A stretch of DNA of 64,000 nucleotides from Echinicola strongylocentroti (lineage in GTDB: Bacteria; Bacteroidota; Bacteroidia; Cytophagales; Cyclobacteriaceae), in assembly GCF_003260975.1 (NCBI RefSeq), contig NZ_CP030041.1, positions 5,149,501-5,213,500 of the forward strand, written 5' to 3'. Positions 26,115-34,744 of the stretch are shown in pieces; positions within the stretch are counted from its first letter, which is position 1; every line of letters starts with the position of its first letter. A model generated the notes under the pieces. The model was not told the DNA's origin and did no database searches. It was given only the letters and a program-made list of their open reading frames with translations. Position numbers and translations under genes: made by a program.

Positions 26115-29100
26115 TTAGAAGTTTACATTAAGTCCCAGTGTGAAGGTAGTGGGCACTGGGATGCGATTGACATCGGTACGCTCAGGATCGGATCCGATAT
26201 AATCTTTCGGGGTAAACCAGAATAGGTTTTCACCTTGGAAATACAATCTTAAGCGGGACATACCTGCCCATTGGCTGATCATTTCCTCAGGGAAAGAGTA
26301 GCCAAGCTGAAGGTTCCTGATTTTGAAATAGGCATTCTTTCTGAATAGATAATCGGAAGTTCTGGTGTCGTTAAATGCCAAGGAAAGTGAAGGAATCGAA
26401 GAACCTGAATTCTCTGGAGTCCATGCATCCAGCACGCCCAAACCTGCATTTTCACGCCCTTGGACGAAGTTGTTCCAGAAGATGTACGGGTCTTGCCCTA
26501 TTCTACCAGCTACACCAGAGCCAAAAATAGAAAAGTCAAAATTTTTGTACTTGACGTCTATACCAATTCCGTATTCGAGATCGGGTAATGTCGTTCCGAT
26601 GAAATCCCGGTCGTCCGAATCGATCACGCCATCATTGTTGATGTCCTTGAATTTAAGCCCTCCTGGCCGTGCACCATCCTGATCGGGGCTGTTGTCGACA
26701 TCCTCTTGGCTTTGGAAAAGACCGTCGGTCTGGTAGCCAAAAATAGAAAACTGTGAGTGGCCAAGGATGGAGTTGTTTATTGTGCCGGGAAAGGCAGTTC
26801 GTACCTCTTCGGGCAGATAGGTGATTTCATCTTTGAAAGCACCAAAATTGGTGTTTACGGATAAGGTGAAATCACTGTTGAAGTCTTTTGCCCAGTTCAA
26901 GGCAAGTTCCCAACCATTAGTGGCAGTAGAAGCGCCATTGAGCACCCTTTGCTGTCCTTCTCCAATCACCGACGCAATGGGCGGAGTGGTGAGGATGTCT
27001 GTTGTCTTACGGTTAAAATAATCGAATGAACCGTTGATGGCATAATTAAACAGGCTGAAGTCGACCCCGACGTTCCATTCCTGTGTGGTTTCCCATTTGA
27101 GGTCGGGGTTTTCGGCTTGGATGGAGACAAAACCCGAAGGCAGTGTTCCCGAATCATTGCCATTGATATCATAGGCCGTACCGACATTATAGTATGTTTC
27201 AAAAAAGCCACCGCCATATTGCGCTTGGTTCGGGCCATAGCGCGATTCATAAAGCCCAAAGCGCGCCAAGTCACCAATCTCTTGGTTGCCTACTTCACCG
27301 TATCCAAGCCGGAGTTTTAGGTCAGAGATAACTTGGCTGTTTTTCATAAAGGCCTCATTACTGATTCTCCACCCAACGGTCGCAGCCGGAAATATCCCGT
27401 AACGGTTGTTTTTACCGAAGCGTGAGGAGCCGTCTCTTCTTAAGGTAAACGAAGCTAGGTACCTATCCGAAAAGGCATAGTTGATTTTTCCAAACTGGGA
27501 AAGTAATCGACTGCCGGTGGCGGAGCCACTGTTGGTACGGGCTCCAGAAGCGGCGTTCAGGACAAAGTAGGATTCGGATTCTACCGCGAAACCATCCGCT
27601 TGGGATAGAATACTGTTAAAATCATCTTTGATCGATTCTACACCCAGCAGTACATCCAACCGGTGATCGCCCATGGTCAACTTGTAGTTAAGGGTATTGG
27701 AAAATACCAAGCTGGTGAATTTATTGGTATCCCAAATCAGCCGGTTATTGTTACGGTTAACAAATCCATTACTCACTTTTGGTTCGATATCCTTGCGCTG
27801 ATAATCACTGAGGTCAAGGCCAAGGCTGGTCTTAAATGTAAGGTTTTCCAAGATGGACCATTCTGCAAAGACATTTCCGTAAAAGTTGTTTTTACGCGTA
27901 TTGTCCCATCGATTGAGGTATTGCATCAGTACAGGGTTATTCCTATCGGAGTATCCTGATCCAAGTGGCCCGGCAAAGTTGCCATTGGCATCGTATACCG
28001 GTATGGTAGGAGCCAAGGTTATGGCCAGCCCTGGGGTAGGGGCGCCGCCTACGTCCATGGCAGCGAGCAATTCATTGGAAGAAGAGAACTGGGTGTTTAT
28101 CCCAAATCTCACCTTGTCGTTAAATAACCACGTATTGGCATTTAGGCGTGCAGTATACCGCTCAAAATCGGTGTGCTTGAGCATTCCCGTATTTTTGTAA
28201 TATCCCAAATTGACCATTAAGGATGATTTTTCTGAATTGGTGGTAACCGTCAGCTCGTTATTGAAGGCGTATCCTGTTTCGTATGTTTCATCCTGCCAAT
28301 CGGTGTCCCCAGCCGGTATGGATTCATCGCCGCCCACAAAGGGCTGCACGGTTACACTGTTCAGCACGGGATTGTCAAAATCCCCATTCCAATCAAAATC
28401 ATAGATTTCTCCATAGCCACTGGCAGGATCTGCACCGTCATTGACAGATGCTCTCCAAATGGCCTCTCCCCGTTGCTGTGCATTCAGCATGTCGTAGCGT
28501 TGTTGTTTTTCGGAAAGAACAGAGAAGGTAGAGTTAAAGCTTACGCCCAGTTTATCTCCTCCAAGGGTCTTGTTTTTGGTGGTGACCAGGATGACGCCAT
28601 TGGCTGCCCTAGAACCATAAATAGAAGAAGCGGAAGCATCCTTGAGCACTTGAATGGACTCAATTGCGTCAGGACTTAGGCTGGCAAAGACCTCAGGACG
28701 TTTGGTGGGAACACCATCAATCACATACAGCGGATCATTATTGCCCAGCGTGGAGACCCCGCGAATCAACACCCTGCTGCTGGCACCGGAAGGATCCCCT
28801 GATTTTTCTACATATAGGCCTGGCACTCTTCCTTGTAAGGCCTGCATAGGGTTGCCGTTGCTCATGCTCTGCCCTTCTATGGGAGTCAGGTCTACAGCGA
28901 CGATGGCTCCGGTCATATCTGATTTTTTCTGGGAGCTGTACCCGACCACGACCACTTCATCCAAGTTGGACACGTCCTGACCAAGCACGACATCGATAGT
29001 GCTTCGATTTCCAACAGTTTCTTTGGCTGTTTGATAGCCAATAAAGGAAAATAACAATACATCTTCTGTAGTTGCAGAAATGCTGTATTTTCCGTCCAGA

Positions 29101-29264
29101 TCCGTGACGGTACCTGTTCCTGTGCCTTGCACCTGTACGGTGACGCCCGGAAGTGGGTCACCACTCGCGTTGTCTGTTACGGTGCCTGAGATTTCACTGT
29201 TTTGGGCCCAGCTGGGTAAGACCAGTAAAACCATGAATAGGAAATTTAATATGCTTGTTTTCAT
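26115..29264 (-). CDS. SusC/RagA-family TonB-linked outer-membrane transporter
   Basis: A 1049-residue TonB-dependent transporter. Signal peptide (about 1-20), carboxypeptidase-regulatory-like domain (EISGTVTDNASGDPLPGVTV, about 24-98), the TonB-box-like DEVVVVGY at about 102-109, plug domain with RVPGLYVEK, RVLIRGVSTLGNNDPLYVIDG, and a large 22-strand barrel ending in TFTLGLNVNF with terminal Phe. It forms the energised channel of the SusCD pair and imports fructan fragments into the periplasm. It lies 140 bp downstream of the second sugar porter gene, a gap where a regulator-controlled promoter may lie, although I could not identify one. Confidence 0.95.
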   Translation of the reverse strand: MKTSILNFLFMVLLVLPSWAQNSEISGTVTDNASGDPLPGVTVQVQGTGTGTVTDLDGKYSISATTEDVLLFSFIGYQTAKETVGNRSTIDVVLGQDVSNLDEVVVVGYSSQKKSDMTGAIVAVDLTPIEGQSMSNGNPMQALQGRVPGLYVEKSGDPSGASSRVLIRGVSTLGNNDPLYVIDGVPTKRPEVFASLSPDAIESIQVLKDASASSIYGSRAANGVILVTTKNKTLGGDKLGVSFNSTFSVLSEKQQRYDMLNAQQRGEAIWRASVNDGADPASGYGEIYDFDWNGDFDNPVLNSVTVQPFVGGDESIPAGDTDWQDETYETGYAFNNELTVTTNSEKSSLMVNLGYYKNTGMLKHTDFERYTARLNANTWLFNDKVRFGINTQFSSSNELLAAMDVGGAPTPGLAITLAPTIPVYDANGNFAGPLGSGYSDRNNPVLMQYLNRWDNTRKNNFYGNVFAEWSILENLTFKTSLGLDLSDYQRKDIEPKVSNGFVNRNNNRLIWDTNKFTSLVFSNTLNYKLTMGDHRLDVLLGVESIKDDFNSILSQADGFAVESESYFVLNAASGARTNSGSATGSRLLSQFGKINYAFSDRYLASFTLRRDGSSRFGKNNRYGIFPAATVGWRISNEAFMKNSQVISDLKLRLGYGEVGNQEIGDLARFGLYESRYGPNQAQYGGGFFETYYNVGTAYDINGNDSGTLPSGFVSIQAENPDLKWETTQEWNVGVDFSLFNYAINGSFDYFNRKTTDILTTPPIASVIGEGQQRVLNGASTATNGWELALNWAKDFNSDFTLSVNTNFGAFKDEITYLPEEVRTAFPGTINNSILGHSQFSIFGYQTDGLFQSQEDVDNSPDQDGARPGGLKFKDINNDGVIDSDDRDFIGTTLPDLEYGIGIDVKYKNFDFSIFGSGVAGRIGQDPYIFWNNFVQGRENAGLGVLDAWTPENSGSSIPSLSLAFNDTRTSDYLFRKNAYFKIRNLQLGYSFPEEMISQWAGMSRLRLYFQGENLFWFTPKDYIGSDPERTDVNRIPVPTTFTLGLNVNF

Positions 29265-29404
29265 AAGGTAAATGGGTTTGTCATGTTATTGTTTGAATGT
29301 TTAGAAAGTTGTAATGTGATAAGGTAAAGCAGGATGAAATCACACTGTCCTGCCCATTCCGGTCTTTCACCTTCCGTTTTTTGTCTTGATACTTGTGTCT
29401 TAAT

Positions 29405-30742
29405 TCATGGCTTAATAGGTTGTTTTTTTTTGTGTAATTGATTTTGAAGATTTTCTAACTCCACTCCTTTGGTCTCCGGCATGATAAACCAGACAAATCC
29501 CAGTTGCAGGGTCATCATGCCCAAGAAAACAAGGAAGATTTGGGAAGGTGCTAGGTTATCGATCAATACTGCTCCAAAGAGTGTGATCATGGCAGCAGCT
29601 CCCCAGTGAACTCCCGCACCGAAGGATTGACCCATCGCTCGGACTTTGTTGGGGAAGATTTCTGAGATAAATACCCATATTACCGCCCCTTGTCCTATAC
29701 CATGCGCTGCAATGAAGATGAGGATACTTGTCAGTATGAATAGGGGAGAAGTGTTATCATAAAAACCGTAACTGATCAGGCCTAAACTGATGATATAGCC
29801 GATGGATCCGATGAGCATCAATTGCTTCCTGCCGGTCTTGTCGATTAGGTACATCCCGATCAAGGTGAATACTAAATTGGTGCATCCAATGAATACAGCG
29901 CCCAACAGTGAGGAAGAAGTTACAAAACCTGCCTTTTCCATGATCTCGGGAGCATAATAAAGGATAAAGTTGATGCCGCTGAGTTGGTTGAATACCGCGA
30001 TGATGCCAGCAAGCAGCAGCGGGAGTCTGTTTTTGGCAGAGAAGAGTTTCATTTTTTTTGATCGCAGTGAATCACGCTTAATGGACAATAGTAGCGGGTC
30101 GATATTGCCCGTAGTGATCTTTTTAAGGACCTTTATTGCAGCAGGTTCATCCTTTCGCTTTAAGATCAACCACCGAGGGCTTTCAGGAATATCCAGGATA
30201 AAGGCCAGGTAGATGATTGCCGGTATTATTTCTGCGGCCAGCATCCAGCGCCAGTCATTGTGGCCTCCTACTCCTTGAAGCAAGTAGTTTGAAATGTAGG
30301 CTACCAAAATCCCTGTGACAATATTGATTTGGTAAAGCCCCACTTGGCGGCCTCTTTTATAGGCTTGGGAGATCTCCGACACATAAGTGGGGGCTGCGAT
30401 GGAACTGGCCCCAATGGCCATTCCTCCAACAAAGCGGTAGAAAGAAAACACATAGGGATCTGTCGCCAATGCTGTGCCTACAGCGGAAACCAAAAACAGT
30501 ACTCCAATCCAAAACAGGGTGTTTTTCCGACCTAAAAAGTGGCAAGGGATTCCTCCCAACAATGCGCCGATCACCGTGCCCCAAAGGGCCACGGACATGA
30601 TGTAAAAGCCATGGAACCAATCAGAAGTTTGCCAAAGTGCCTTAAGTGGTAGATTGGCACCAGATATTACGACGGTATCAAAACCGAATAGAAATCCGGT
30701 GAGGGATACAATAAATGCGTAATAGGTGGTCAAATTCTTCAC
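29405..30742 (-). CDS. MFS sugar porter, probable fructose importer 2
   Basis: A 445-residue, 12-helix sugar porter with the same motifs as the porter at 19348-20691 (GFLFGFDTVVISGA, IPESPRWLI, DKTGRKQLMLIGSIGYIISL, PETKGVELENL). The shared LMLIGSIGYIISL block and near-equal length show recent common ancestry. It is the first structural gene after the hybrid regulator. Having two related porters in one locus could reflect different affinities or different products (fructose versus a short oligomer); this is inference. Confidence 0.9.
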   Translation of the reverse strand: MKNLTTYYAFIVSLTGFLFGFDTVVISGANLPLKALWQTSDWFHGFYIMSVALWGTVIGALLGGIPCHFLGRKNTLFWIGVLFLVSAVGTALATDPYVFSFYRFVGGMAIGASSIAAPTYVSEISQAYKRGRQVGLYQINIVTGILVAYISNYLLQGVGGHNDWRWMLAAEIIPAIIYLAFILDIPESPRWLILKRKDEPAAIKVLKKITTGNIDPLLLSIKRDSLRSKKMKLFSAKNRLPLLLAGIIAVFNQLSGINFILYYAPEIMEKAGFVTSSSLLGAVFIGCTNLVFTLIGMYLIDKTGRKQLMLIGSIGYIISLGLISYGFYDNTSPLFILTSILIFIAAHGIGQGAVIWVFISEIFPNKVRAMGQSFGAGVHWGAAAMITLFGAVLIDNLAPSQIFLVFLGMMTLQLGFVWFIMPETKGVELENLQNQLHKKKQPIKP

Positions 30743-31017
30743 GTTTTTTGGGTTTTATTGTTGATAATAGCGCAAGGCAACTCTAGTGAATACCTGAAGA
30801 TGGCCATGAACTATTGATCTCAATCTAGGTGCGATGAGGGGAAATAATTTTTAATCCTGTACCAAAATTTTATAATTTCAGATGACAGGCTAAAAGGGGA
30901 GGAGAAAGTAGCTTGGAAGTGTTTGTGAGCCTTATTTTGAAGAAACTATAGGGATGAGGTTATTTCAATATTGTCTCAAATTTTTAAAATTGTACCATTT
31001 TTTTGAAAAGGAATGGA

Positions 31018-33759
31018 CTAGCCCTTTTTGCATTGGTCTCTAAACTCGGAAGGAGTACTTCCGAAATAACTTTTAAAAGCAGTCGAAAAATAAGCGGAAG
31101 TGGAGAAGCCTACCTGAAAGGCGATATCAGCAATGGGGGCGTCATTTTCAGCCAATAAGCGTTTGGCTTTTTTCATGCGTACTCTGTTGATATAATCATT
31201 TACACTATATCCTAGCATGGTTTTCACTTTTCGGTAGAGTTGTCCGCGTGAAAGCCCTATTTCTTCACATATAGTGTTTACCCCAAACTGAGGGTTGCTG
31301 AGATGCTGCTCAATGATTGCATTGAACGAGTTGATGAACTTTTTATCAGTAGCGATTCCTGGGGTTTTGGATTTTTCTATGGGAAGTTCATGGAGGTAAT
31401 GTTCTCTTAATTTTTGCCGATTGGCCAGTAACATTTTGATTCGCTCAAGCAGCAATGTAAAACTGAAAGGTTTGGAGATATAGTCATCCACACCAAGTTT
31501 GATTCCTTCAATTCGCTCCTCCAAACCACTTTTTGCGGTAATGACAATAATAGGAATATGGGATGTCCTGACATCATCCTTGAGCTTTTTGATAATGTCA
31601 AAACCATTTCCTTGTTTTAGCATCAGGTCGCAAGTGATCAGGTCAGGAAGCTTGTCAAGCGCCTTGGCAATACCAACTTCAAAATTCTCTGCCTCCAGGA
31701 TATTATAATGAGCAGAGAGTTGCTGGCAAAGGTACTGCCTTATCTGCTGATCGTCTTCAATGATCAGCAGTGTCTGCTCCTTGTCTTCCTTCGTACCGCG
31801 GGACACGTGGGGAGCGACCTCTTCCAATAGGCCAATGCTTTCTTCGGAGAAATACTGGGTAGCGGTGCCTTTTAGTATTTCCGCTTCGTTGAAATGAGCC
31901 TTCCCCATTTGTAAGGTCACCTCAAAGGAAGTGCCTATGCCGGGTGTGCTTTCTAGGTGGATCTCACCATGGTGCAGTTCGATAAGCTCTTTTGATAGTG
32001 CCAAACCAATACCGCTTCCCGTGGCAGAATAAGTTTCCCCTTGATAAAAACGATCAAAAACATGGCTGGCATCTTCCTGGGACATGCCAGTGCCTGTGTC
32101 CTCTACACGGATGCACACGCTATTGGAAAGAGGTTTTTCGGTAACTTTTACGATAACACTACCATGATCGGGAGTGAACTTGAAGGCATTTGAAAGGAGG
32201 TTAAACATTACTTTGTCCAGCATCATAGGGTCATACCAAACCTTTAAGGTGCGGTTATCTGCCAATAGCCTAAGTGTGATTCCTTGGTTTTGGGCAGTTT
32301 TATCGAAGGAATTTATAATGTCTTCCAGAAATGGAATGAGTTCCTGCTCCACGGCTTTTACCTTCATCTTGGCATGGTCTATTTTTCGCAAGTCCATAAG
32401 CTGGTTTACCAGTCGTAGTAGGCGCATGGTGTTTTTACGGATGAGCAAAAGATCAGGCTTAAACGGTGCGGTATCTTTATTGGCCAAGAGGTCTTCCACA
32501 GGGGCCTGTATCAGGGTAAGTGGTGTGCGGAATTCATGGGAGATATTGGTAAAAAAGTCAAACTTTTGTTGCGTAGCTTCTTCTGCTTTTTTGGAGAGGG
32601 TGAGCACTTTGTCTTTTTGTTGGAGGATTTCATCGTTTTTGTTTTTCAGCTCTTCGTTGATTTCTTGTTTTTCACGAAGGGATTTAAACACATAAGCGAG
32701 TGAAATGATGGCCACAAAAAGCGTAAGACCAAAGCCAAAAAGAAAAGTGCGTTGGTTCCTGTAGATCTCCATCTGCACATCGATGCGTTCCTTTTGCCTG
32801 GTGATATTGTTCTGTTGGTCGATGATTTTATCCGTTTGCTGCTTCATGATACGGATATTGGTGGAGTCTACCACAGCAGTCTGGAGGATGTTTTCCTTTA
32901 CTACTTGCTCGTCAGCGAGGATCTTATGTGCGATTTCAATGGCCACGTCGCCCCCGGTAGGGTAGAGAAAAGTAGCGTCAAGTATACCGTCAGTTACTGC
33001 CTGGATGCCTCCGTATGGACCAGGAAGAGCATCCACACCGATAAATTTCTTTTCCTCTATCCCAAGGTTTTTGCATATTTCCTGTGCACCAATGGCCATT
33101 ACATCATTATGCCCGAAGATCAAGTCAAACTCGGGGAATTCGTCAGATTCGAAATGTTGTTTCAGCCTGTTTTTGGCGGTATCTTTTTCCCATTCACCTT
33201 TGATACTCGTAACAATCTCGATGCCTGATCCTTGAAAGCCTTTTGTTAATCCGTTATGCCTTTCTATGGCGGGAGAGCTTCCTTGGAGTCCCCAGATTTC
33301 TAAAACCCGTCCTTGACCTTTTAACAGGTTTCTGATGTATTGCCCAGCCGTTTGGCCCACCTCATAATTATCACCGCCTATATAAGCCGTATAGAGGTTA
33401 GAACTTGTTTTTCTGTCTATCACGATTACTGGAATGCCGTTCTGAAAGGCCTCTTCTACAATTGGAGTGATAGGCTCAGATTCATTTGGCGAAACGATCA
33501 GCAAGTCAATGCCTTCGTCCAAAAACTCCCTGATTTGTCTGATTTGGGTGGCATTGTCCCCTTTGGCATCTTTGATCTCCAGTGTGAGCTCGGGATAGAA
33601 ACTGAGTTCTCGGTACATTTCTTGGTGCATGGCCCTTCTCCATGCATCGCCGCTTACACACTGGGAAAACCCAATTTTGTAGGTGGTATCATCTTTTTCT
33701 GGATTACAGGAAAAGAATGCGGCAACAAGAAGCATAACTACCCAAAGCTGGATTTTCAT
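31018..33759 (-). CDS. Hybrid two-component sensor/regulator (HTCS), fructan-type
   Basis: A 913-residue one-protein signalling system. Order: leader (1-18); periplasmic type I sugar-binding (LacI/RbsB-like) domain about 26-310, with FDLIFGHNDVMAIGA and KFIGVDALPG; membrane helix about 338-358; coiled coil 360-398; histidine kinase with phosphoacceptor His408 in NISHEFRTPL and ATP-binding N- and G-boxes (LLSNAFKFTP, VEDTGTGM, GSGIGLALS); receiver domain with Asp711 and Lys763; AraC-type DNA-binding domain 805-910. Most HTCS proteins use beta-propeller sensors. A binding-protein-type sensor is the form seen in BT1754, which binds fructose directly, so fructose is the inferred signal. It heads the minus-strand fructan locus. 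Confidence 0.95.
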   Translation of the reverse strand: MKIQLWVVMLLVAAFFSCNPEKDDTTYKIGFSQCVSGDAWRRAMHQEMYRELSFYPELTLEIKDAKGDNATQIRQIREFLDEGIDLLIVSPNESEPITPIVEEAFQNGIPVIVIDRKTSSNLYTAYIGGDNYEVGQTAGQYIRNLLKGQGRVLEIWGLQGSSPAIERHNGLTKGFQGSGIEIVTSIKGEWEKDTAKNRLKQHFESDEFPEFDLIFGHNDVMAIGAQEICKNLGIEEKKFIGVDALPGPYGGIQAVTDGILDATFLYPTGGDVAIEIAHKILADEQVVKENILQTAVVDSTNIRIMKQQTDKIIDQQNNITRQKERIDVQMEIYRNQRTFLFGFGLTLFVAIISLAYVFKSLREKQEINEELKNKNDEILQQKDKVLTLSKKAEEATQQKFDFFTNISHEFRTPLTLIQAPVEDLLANKDTAPFKPDLLLIRKNTMRLLRLVNQLMDLRKIDHAKMKVKAVEQELIPFLEDIINSFDKTAQNQGITLRLLADNRTLKVWYDPMMLDKVMFNLLSNAFKFTPDHGSVIVKVTEKPLSNSVCIRVEDTGTGMSQEDASHVFDRFYQGETYSATGSGIGLALSKELIELHHGEIHLESTPGIGTSFEVTLQMGKAHFNEAEILKGTATQYFSEESIGLLEEVAPHVSRGTKEDKEQTLLIIEDDQQIRQYLCQQLSAHYNILEAENFEVGIAKALDKLPDLITCDLMLKQGNGFDIIKKLKDDVRTSHIPIIVITAKSGLEERIEGIKLGVDDYISKPFSFTLLLERIKMLLANRQKLREHYLHELPIEKSKTPGIATDKKFINSFNAIIEQHLSNPQFGVNTICEEIGLSRGQLYRKVKTMLGYSVNDYINRVRMKKAKRLLAENDAPIADIAFQVGFSTSAYFSTAFKSYFGSTPSEFRDQCKKG

Positions 33760-33830
33760 AGGATGAGTTTGAGGTTATTTCAAGCAGTAAACAAATATGC
33801 AAAAAATGACCAACAGGTTTTAGCATTTCA

Positions 33831-33860
33831 AAAAAAAAGGCCGCTTACTAAGCGGCCTTT
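33831..33860 (-). terminator. Rho-independent terminator of the DUF4494 gene
   Basis: On the minus strand, AAGGCCGCTT / AAGCGGCCTT with a 4-nt loop followed by nine T residues. It insulates the HTCS gene from the gene upstream. Confidence 0.9.
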
Positions 33861-33888
33861 CGAGTATTTTATTTGATAAAATAGCTGT

Positions 33889-34572
33889 TTACTTGTCCTC
33901 CTCTTCCTCTTCGGAGTCTTCCGTATGATCCTCCTCTTCACTTACTTCCTCTTTGATTTCTATATCTTCCTCGGAAGGCTCGTCTTCGATCGTGGTTTCG
34001 TCTTCTACGGGCTCTTCTTCCTCTTCTTCAGGAGTGTGGTTTTGTTGATTTTCTGCCCGTGCTTCATCCCTTCTTTGCTGATCAGCCTTCACTTCGCTGA
34101 CAGGTTTGAGGTGAGAAGGTGGTGGAGGGAGCAATTCTTCGTCCTCACTTTCATAAGGGAAGATTTCTACGATAGGGCTCTCATTGATATCTGGAACCCG
34201 GAAGGTAACCAGCATATTGCTAAGGCTTTCGTGAATGCGCTCATAGGCTTCTTTCACATCGTGAGCCGTCACCAGCATGTATTGGGTGACCTTTTTTTCT
34301 TTTCCACTGTCGGCATCTGCCACCACATAGGTGATCTTGCACTTGTGCCATAGGTCTATATCGTCATAAAAGAATACATCCACGATATTACTCTTGCTGA
34401 TATTGGTCACCTGGAAGTCGCCACGGATGACACTTCCCAGCATATCATAAATACGGGCTTCTGCTTCTGTAAAAGATACCGCATCGATGAGGTATTGTTC
34501 TGTTACATTTTTAAGCAGTCCCTGCTCATTTTCTTTCGCGTATTTTACTTTACACAAAAACCAAGTTCTCAT
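33889..34572 (-). CDS. DUF4494 protein with long acidic tail
   Basis: A 227-residue cytoplasmic protein. The first ~140 residues (RTWFLCKVKYAKENEQGLLKN-type start, VSFTEAEARIYDML, VVADADSGKEKKVTQYMLV) match DUF4494, a Bacteroidota-specific family of unknown function. From about residue 143 the chain changes: PPPPSHLKP, then about 60 residues in which most are Glu or Asp, ending EEEEEDK. This tail is probably disordered. The gene is single, with its own terminator, and diverges from the patatin gene. DUF4494 family members often occur as single-domain proteins of about 150 residues, so the tail is an extension. Confidence 0.85.
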   Translation of the reverse strand: MRTWFLCKVKYAKENEQGLLKNVTEQYLIDAVSFTEAEARIYDMLGSVIRGDFQVTNISKSNIVDVFFYDDIDLWHKCKITYVVADADSGKEKKVTQYMLVTAHDVKEAYERIHESLSNMLVTFRVPDINESPIVEIFPYESEDEELLPPPPSHLKPVSEVKADQQRRDEARAENQQNHTPEEEEEEPVEDETTIEDEPSEEDIEIKEEVSEEEDHTEDSEEEEEDK

Positions 34573-34744
34573 TTTTTTTCCTTCTTTTTGCTATTCGGAT
34601 GGCTAAGGTAACACCTAATCAAGAAAGCCCAAATAGAAATTTTTAATACTTTGATTTCTTGTCCGATAAAGCGCCTATCAAACCCTTGCTATCACTAAAC
34701 AATCCGTTAAAAAAGTGTATATTAACTTCAAAAATACACCATTT

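Noticed and set aside
34574..34744. Regulatory RNA or riboswitch between the DUF4494 and patatin genes
   Set aside because: Only AT-rich divergent promoter sequence is visible; no conserved fold was recognised.
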